A stretch of 64,000 nt of DNA from assembly GCA_023512835.1 (NCBI GenBank), contig CM042092.1:45006535-45070534 (forward strand). The letters run 5' to 3'. The notes below the pieces were generated by a model. The model did not search any database. It had not been told where the DNA came from and was given only the letters and a program-made list of their open reading frames with translations. A program made the translations under genes and the position numbers. This document shows, one piece after another, positions 59,734 through 64,000 of the stretch. Origin of the DNA: Taxillus chinensis. Lineage: Eukaryota; Streptophyta; Magnoliopsida; Santalales; Loranthaceae. How positions within the stretch are numbered: the first letter of the stretch is position 1; each line of letters opens with the position of its first letter.

Positions 59734-62567
59734 TGTTGGACCCCATTTTGTCTGGGTTGGACATACTAACCCCATTTTGATATACCTTTCTGCCCATGCC
59801 ATATACCTTGTTGAATAGGTCCACAATGATCCCATACTTCCAAGGAATGGTTCGGAATGGATGGTAGCCCCAATTTGCACGAGATGGATACAATTGACAC
59901 GGACGGGGGAGTTCAAAATTAATGACTTCTGCTACAAGTCCTTGAAGCAAACCAATACCAACACCAAGTGATAGAGGATAAAAATTGGAGACTAACGCAC
60001 TTGACCGAGCTCAAATCGGACTTAAAATGAAGAAGTTATGGCCAAAACAACTTTCGTTGGAAAAAGTCGAAACTTGCCAAAAGACGGTCAATGCCCCTGG
60101 TCCAAATCGCCCGAAAAAGTGGCCATGCGAAATTCTTCAAAGCGTCAATTTAGGCGAATACGGATCTCCCCAAACAATCCCTAGAAAGTTATCCATTTTT
60201 GCATTTTAGGTGAAGGGTAAGAACGTAATTAAAAGTTAAAAAAAAAAAAACTTTGGTGTTGACCGTTGAACATTGACCGTTGACCTGCCGACACCTCGAC
60301 CCATTGACCTATGAAGGCTCGAAGCCCTAAAGCAACGAAGCCCCGAAGCCTCGAAGCCTCGAAGCCCTGAAGCCTCGAAGCCTCGAAGTATCGAAGCCTC
60401 AAAGCCTCGAAGCCCCGCTGCCGACACTCCGACCTTCGATCCTTGACCCTCGAAGCTTATAACCCTCCGACCTTCGACTCGCCCTTTCGACCTTCAACCC
60501 CCTAACCCTCGAAGCCTCGAAGCCCCACTGCCGACACTCCAACCTTCGACCCTGCTGACACTTCGACCCTATAACCCCTTTGACCTTCGCTGGTTGGCGT
60601 TTCTCGCTGGCTCTGTGCGCTGTTTTTTGTTTCTTTCTTTCTTTTTCTCGCTGGCTTCACGAGACCCGTCTTCTGCGCTGGCCATCTGACAAGGAATCAT
60701 TTCTCAACAACCTGTCAGTCACATGCGCTGCTAAAATACAAATTCAAAAGGCAATCACGAGCTCCCCTTTTTCCGCATAAGCTGTCCACCCGACCAAGCA
60801 CTGATCTGCAAATAATAATGCACCCGACAAAACATTTATTGTAGCAATTAATGAGCCTAGCCAAAAGTTTTCTGCAGCCCTTTAAGATGCAGTCGTTCGC
60901 CCCTGCACAGGAGAGGCTGGTGGGTTGAAAAAAAAAAGGAGAGGATCGTTGAAAAAAGAGAAGGCTATTGGGGGTTTTTTTTAAAAAAAAAAAAAGAAGA
61001 GAGTTCGTGAAAAAAAAAAAAAAAAAGGAAAAAAAAAAGAGAGGTTCAAACCCAGAAAAGAGAGGATTACGTCCAATCTTTCTACTCTGCTAGCCTTTAT
61101 ATCCAGTTTTCCTGTTATTCTGCAATAAAAACATCACCCCTTCATCTTCTTTCTCTCCTATCTCGTTCCAGTTCCTTTTTTCAGAAAAAAAAACAAAAAA
61201 ACACAAAAACAACTCCAACTTCAGCCCCCTCTTTCTCTCACGCCCACTTCAGCCCTCCCATCTCCAAATACCAGGAAAGCCTCTCCAGAAGTCCCACTGG
61301 CAGATCTGTTGGTTCTAATTCGAGCAAGTGACTATCAGCGCCGGCAGGAGCTCAAACAGAAGATTGGTGTTGTAAACCCCAAAGTCGGTTCAGCTCTTAT
61401 TTCTTCATTACTTTTCAGCTTATTTACATTGATTTTGATATAATTCTTAATATTTCCTTGTATTTCTTTTTCTTTTTTTTTCTTTTATTTGTTGCGTTGT
61501 GTTTCCTTTGTATTTCACTTTCCTTTGTATATGTGTATGTTGTAATATGTAAAGTATAGCAAACAAAAAACAACAAAGAAAGAAAAAGAGAGAGAGCAAA
61601 GGGAGAAGATGAAAAAAAAGAAAAAGAAAAAAAAGAGTGATTTTATTTTTCTTTTGTGGATGTCACACTCACACACTCCACATCTATTTTGATATATGTG
61701 TTCCTATGTATTTTCAATTGTTGAAACGTGTAGATTTAGGTTCAAAGCTTTATAAAAACACACAAAAAAATAACAAATGGTATTCCACAAAATGTTTTTC
61801 CAAAACGTCTTCTATAACATGTTTTCAAAATGTGTTCAAAATGTCTCCTTGAAAAAACAAAACAAAAACAAAAAAAACAAACGTTTCCATGTTTTCAAAC
61901 CAAAAAAAGAGAAGAAAATCAAAATTGGAACTTCAATTTCCAAAATCAAAAAAAAAGAAGAAAAAAAAACCAAAAAAAAAGAAAAAACCAAAAAAATGAA
62001 GCAAACCAAAACAAAACGTTTTTTACAAAACATAAAAAACAAAAAATGTATGTTTTCTAACAAAAACAAAAACAAAAAAAAGGGAAAATAAAAAAGGGAA
62101 AAAAACATTTTTTAGGACTTCAATTTCCAAAAGCAAAACCAAAAACCAAAATCAACTCATAGGATCTCATTCTTCACTTCAAACAAAAACCCAAAACTTT
62201 TAAGATTCCCTTTAGGGATTTAGGGTAAATCAATTTTAATTGTAACTTTGACAAATAACTTAGCCAAATAAAAATCATAGACTCTTTAGAAAACTTAACC
62301 TAGTCATGGCAGTACAAATAAAATAAGAACCTCCTCCTCTTAAATTAGATACCGAAAGGGCGCTGTAGGGGTGCTAATCCTTCCCTACACGTAACCAACT
62401 CCCAAACCCTTCTCTGATAACGCAGACCACACACTTTAAACTACTCAAAGTAGAGGGTATCCAACTGTACCCCCAAACTGTTTAGTTGGTGGCGACTCTA
62501 AATTTTCTCACCATTGGTTTAGTTTGTGCCCACCCCAAACGGGCCCGGACGAAAACCAGTGATGACA
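59734..62567 (+). repeat. Tat/Ogre 3' LTR (2834 bp)
   Basis: Near-copy of 45390-48347, with the same ends. Differences are mainly shorter A/T tracts and fewer 8-bp CGAAGCCY units (about 60310-60420, with extra losses to 60560). The PBS-like half site recurs at 62490-62499. Confidence 0.93.
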
Positions 62568-62906
62568 TTGTGCATCATGTTTCTGATAGTTTTCTCATAT
62601 TTTCATGTGGGAGGATGCTTGTGTTTCCCGACTGAAGTCATTTAAGCTAACATAATTAACGTTATATGAGTACAATCTCTTTAGGATTTCCTGACTCAAG
62701 TTTTCATTTGTCACCACATGTCCAATTCTGTTTCATATTGATTACACTATTAACATGTCTAGTTGAAGAAATAAAATCGGTTAGCTCAGAATGCTAGTAG
62801 ATGAAATCACAGTAAATGTCTATCGAGAGGATTAGAAGATCTAAAAGGGGAGAAAATGCTTTATCAATTACTCAAGTAATACCCCCCTTATATGTCTTGT
62901 GACCTC
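62568..62906 (+). other. Copia 3' untranslated region, after the Tat insertion
   Basis: Continues 45347-45384. No coding. A purine run, CTAAAAGGGGAGAAAATG (about 62839-62856), may be the copia polypurine tract. The copia 3' LTR is not reached because a family B LTR starts at 62907. Confidence 0.6.
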
Positions 62907-64000
62907 TGTAATATCCCGTATCAGGAAATAACATAAGATAGCCGTAATTGGGTATGAGTGTATCATTTTGTGGTAATAATTATGAATATAATTGTTTTGA
63001 CTGCAATTTAGGTCCAATTTGGGGCTTGGATGACCTAGGGGCATTATTATAATTTTCAGTGGCAAGTTAAAGGGCTAATTGGTTAATTTGGTTATTTGGA
63101 GATTTAAAAATATCAATATTTAATAGAAATACGAATTTTCATTAATAAAGGGTTTTTTTTGTATTTTAAATTGATTTAAGATAGGAATTCTAGTATATTA
63201 GGAAATCTAGTCTAATTAGGTTTCTTAATCAGTAAGAAGTCTAAGCTAAATTAGACTCTTGCTCACTTCTATAAATAGGGAGACTGGCCAGGGAGTATTG
63301 GCTGTTGTTTCTGTGTGTATTGAGAGCCCTAGCCGTCCATGGAGCAGAGGAGAGAGAAAAAGGTCATGGCTTGAAGCTTCCGGGCATTTTAACAAGTGAA
63401 GTCTATTGTACCGTGTTAGAGGTAGGTGTTTCTATCCTTCTCAAACTCTCTTAGAGTCCTATAACATCTAGGGTTGGTATAGTTTTGGGAATCAAAATTA
63501 GAATGAACGACTTTGCATGTAACTGAGATAGGGAGTCTAAATAGAGATGTTTGACGTTCAAGGTCATTGTTGAGAATGTATATATCGTTTTAGGGCGGAT
63601 TCTTCATATGGTGGAACTATACGAACAGTTCGGTCGGTGAACGGTGTTGGTCGGGTGAAAGTGGTCGGGTGAAGCTAATTTTTATACCGATGAAATATTC
63701 GTGGTATTTAGAGAAACCTTCCCTTCTGGTTGGGTGAATTTTGAGGTGGTCGGGTGAAGCTAATTTTTATATGGTTAGAATACCGCGATATTTAAATAAA
63801 CTTTCCCTTTTGGTCGGGTGAATTTTGAGGTGGTCGGGTGAACAAAAATGTTGTCGGGTGAACAATAACTTGGTCGGATGATTTTTCTGATATTTTTCTT
63901 GGATAGCCAGTTAAAAACCCTTCGAAACGGTGGGTATTAATAGCAAATCAGAGTTCTGTAGAATTAGTTATATTTTTTGAAGCTGGGACAGAATCTGCAT
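62907..64000 (+). repeat. Family B LTR, plus strand, first 1.1 kb, runs off the window
   Basis: Starts TGTAATATCCCGTATCAGG and follows, in the opposite orientation, the family B LTRs at 15120-17245 and 21228-23315. TATA box CTATAAATAG at 63269-63278. Downstream, 63630-63890 has two copies of a ~100-bp unit containing GTCGGGTGAAGCTAATTTTT and about eight GGTCGGGTGAA words. The remainder lies outside the window. Confidence 0.87.

Larger units (their letters stand above)
45390..62567 (+). mobile_element. Full-length Tat/Ogre Ty3/gypsy element (17.2 kb)
   Basis: Two similar LTRs, PBS, ORF1, gag, protease, RT, RNase H, a second RNase H, integrase, long 3' UTR and purine tract in the canonical order. 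An ORF upstream of gag, a second RNase H, very long LTRs and a protease-RT intron are the published hallmarks of Ogre-type Tat elements. Flanks are ATGTG (45385-45389) and TTGTG (62568-62572), a target duplication with one mismatch. Stops and frameshifts in every gene show it is no longer autonomous. It sits in the 3' UTR of a copia element. Confidence 0.92.

Noticed and set aside
1..64000. Host protein-coding gene, tRNA or rRNA
   Set aside because: None seen. All readable coding blocks match LTR retrotransposon proteins.

Overview
The window reads as a repeat-packed intergenic stretch of a eudicot nuclear genome. Every coding trace I recognise belongs to LTR retrotransposons: Ty3/gypsy chromoviruses, Ty3/gypsy Tat/Ogre elements and Ty1/copia. 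Supporting signs are plant-type primer binding sites (initiator-Met and a Tat-type site), TG...CA LTR ends, TATA boxes in several LTRs, polypurine tracts and AT-rich non-coding sequence. I see no host gene, tRNA, rRNA, CRISPR array or bacterial operon, and the species cannot be named from this. Layout, left to right. (1) 1-9814, minus strand: chromovirus-like family A, with two LTRs (1263-3303, 7885-9814) and two internal regions. The left one (1-1262) opens with a gag running off the window. The right one (3304-7884) keeps a gag remnant with two zinc knuckles and a chromodomain remnant, but no recognisable protease, RT or integrase. (2) 9815-15083 and 26252-29233, plus strand: an old Tat/Ogre relic (ORF1, gag, 3' UTR minisatellite, start of its 3' LTR), cut at its left by family A. 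(3) 15084-15119 and 23316-26246: a plus-strand solo LTR with an exact TTTAA target duplication, sitting in the relic's LTR and itself split by family B (15120-23315, minus, two LTRs around a 4 kb internal region with no recognisable coding). (4) 29234-31769, minus: LTR and 3' UTR end of another Tat element. (5) 31770 to about 33900, plus: a copia LTR, PBS and gag, broken by (6) a decayed Tekay-like chromovirus, about 33900-39860, whose integrase and chromodomain are still readable. (7) 39861-40090, minus: a scrap of an unrelated copia RT. (8) 40091-45384 and 62568-62906, plus: a SIRE/Tork-like copia element split by (9) a full-length Tat/Ogre element, 45390-62567. (10) 62907-64000, plus: start of a family B LTR that cuts the copia tail. 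The best-preserved element is the Tat/Ogre copy. It has 2.8-3.0 kb LTRs, a PBS, a separate ORF1 with a DUF7745-like domain, gag with two CHHC-type knuckles, protease, RT, two RNase H domains, integrase and a long 3' UTR with a minisatellite. In-frame stops and frameshifts make it non-functional as it stands. A 167-nt AT-rich GT-AG segment between protease and RT would, if spliced, join the reading frames on its two sides, which agrees with the intron described for Ogre elements. Many LTR families here carry their own short repeat arrays in or near the promoter. The main things worth a second look are the intron, a PBS-like half site inside the Tat LTR end, a palindromic TGACGTAG array upstream of the family A promoter, and shared repeat words between copia and Tat LTRs. 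I did not find a new gene system beyond retrotransposon biology.
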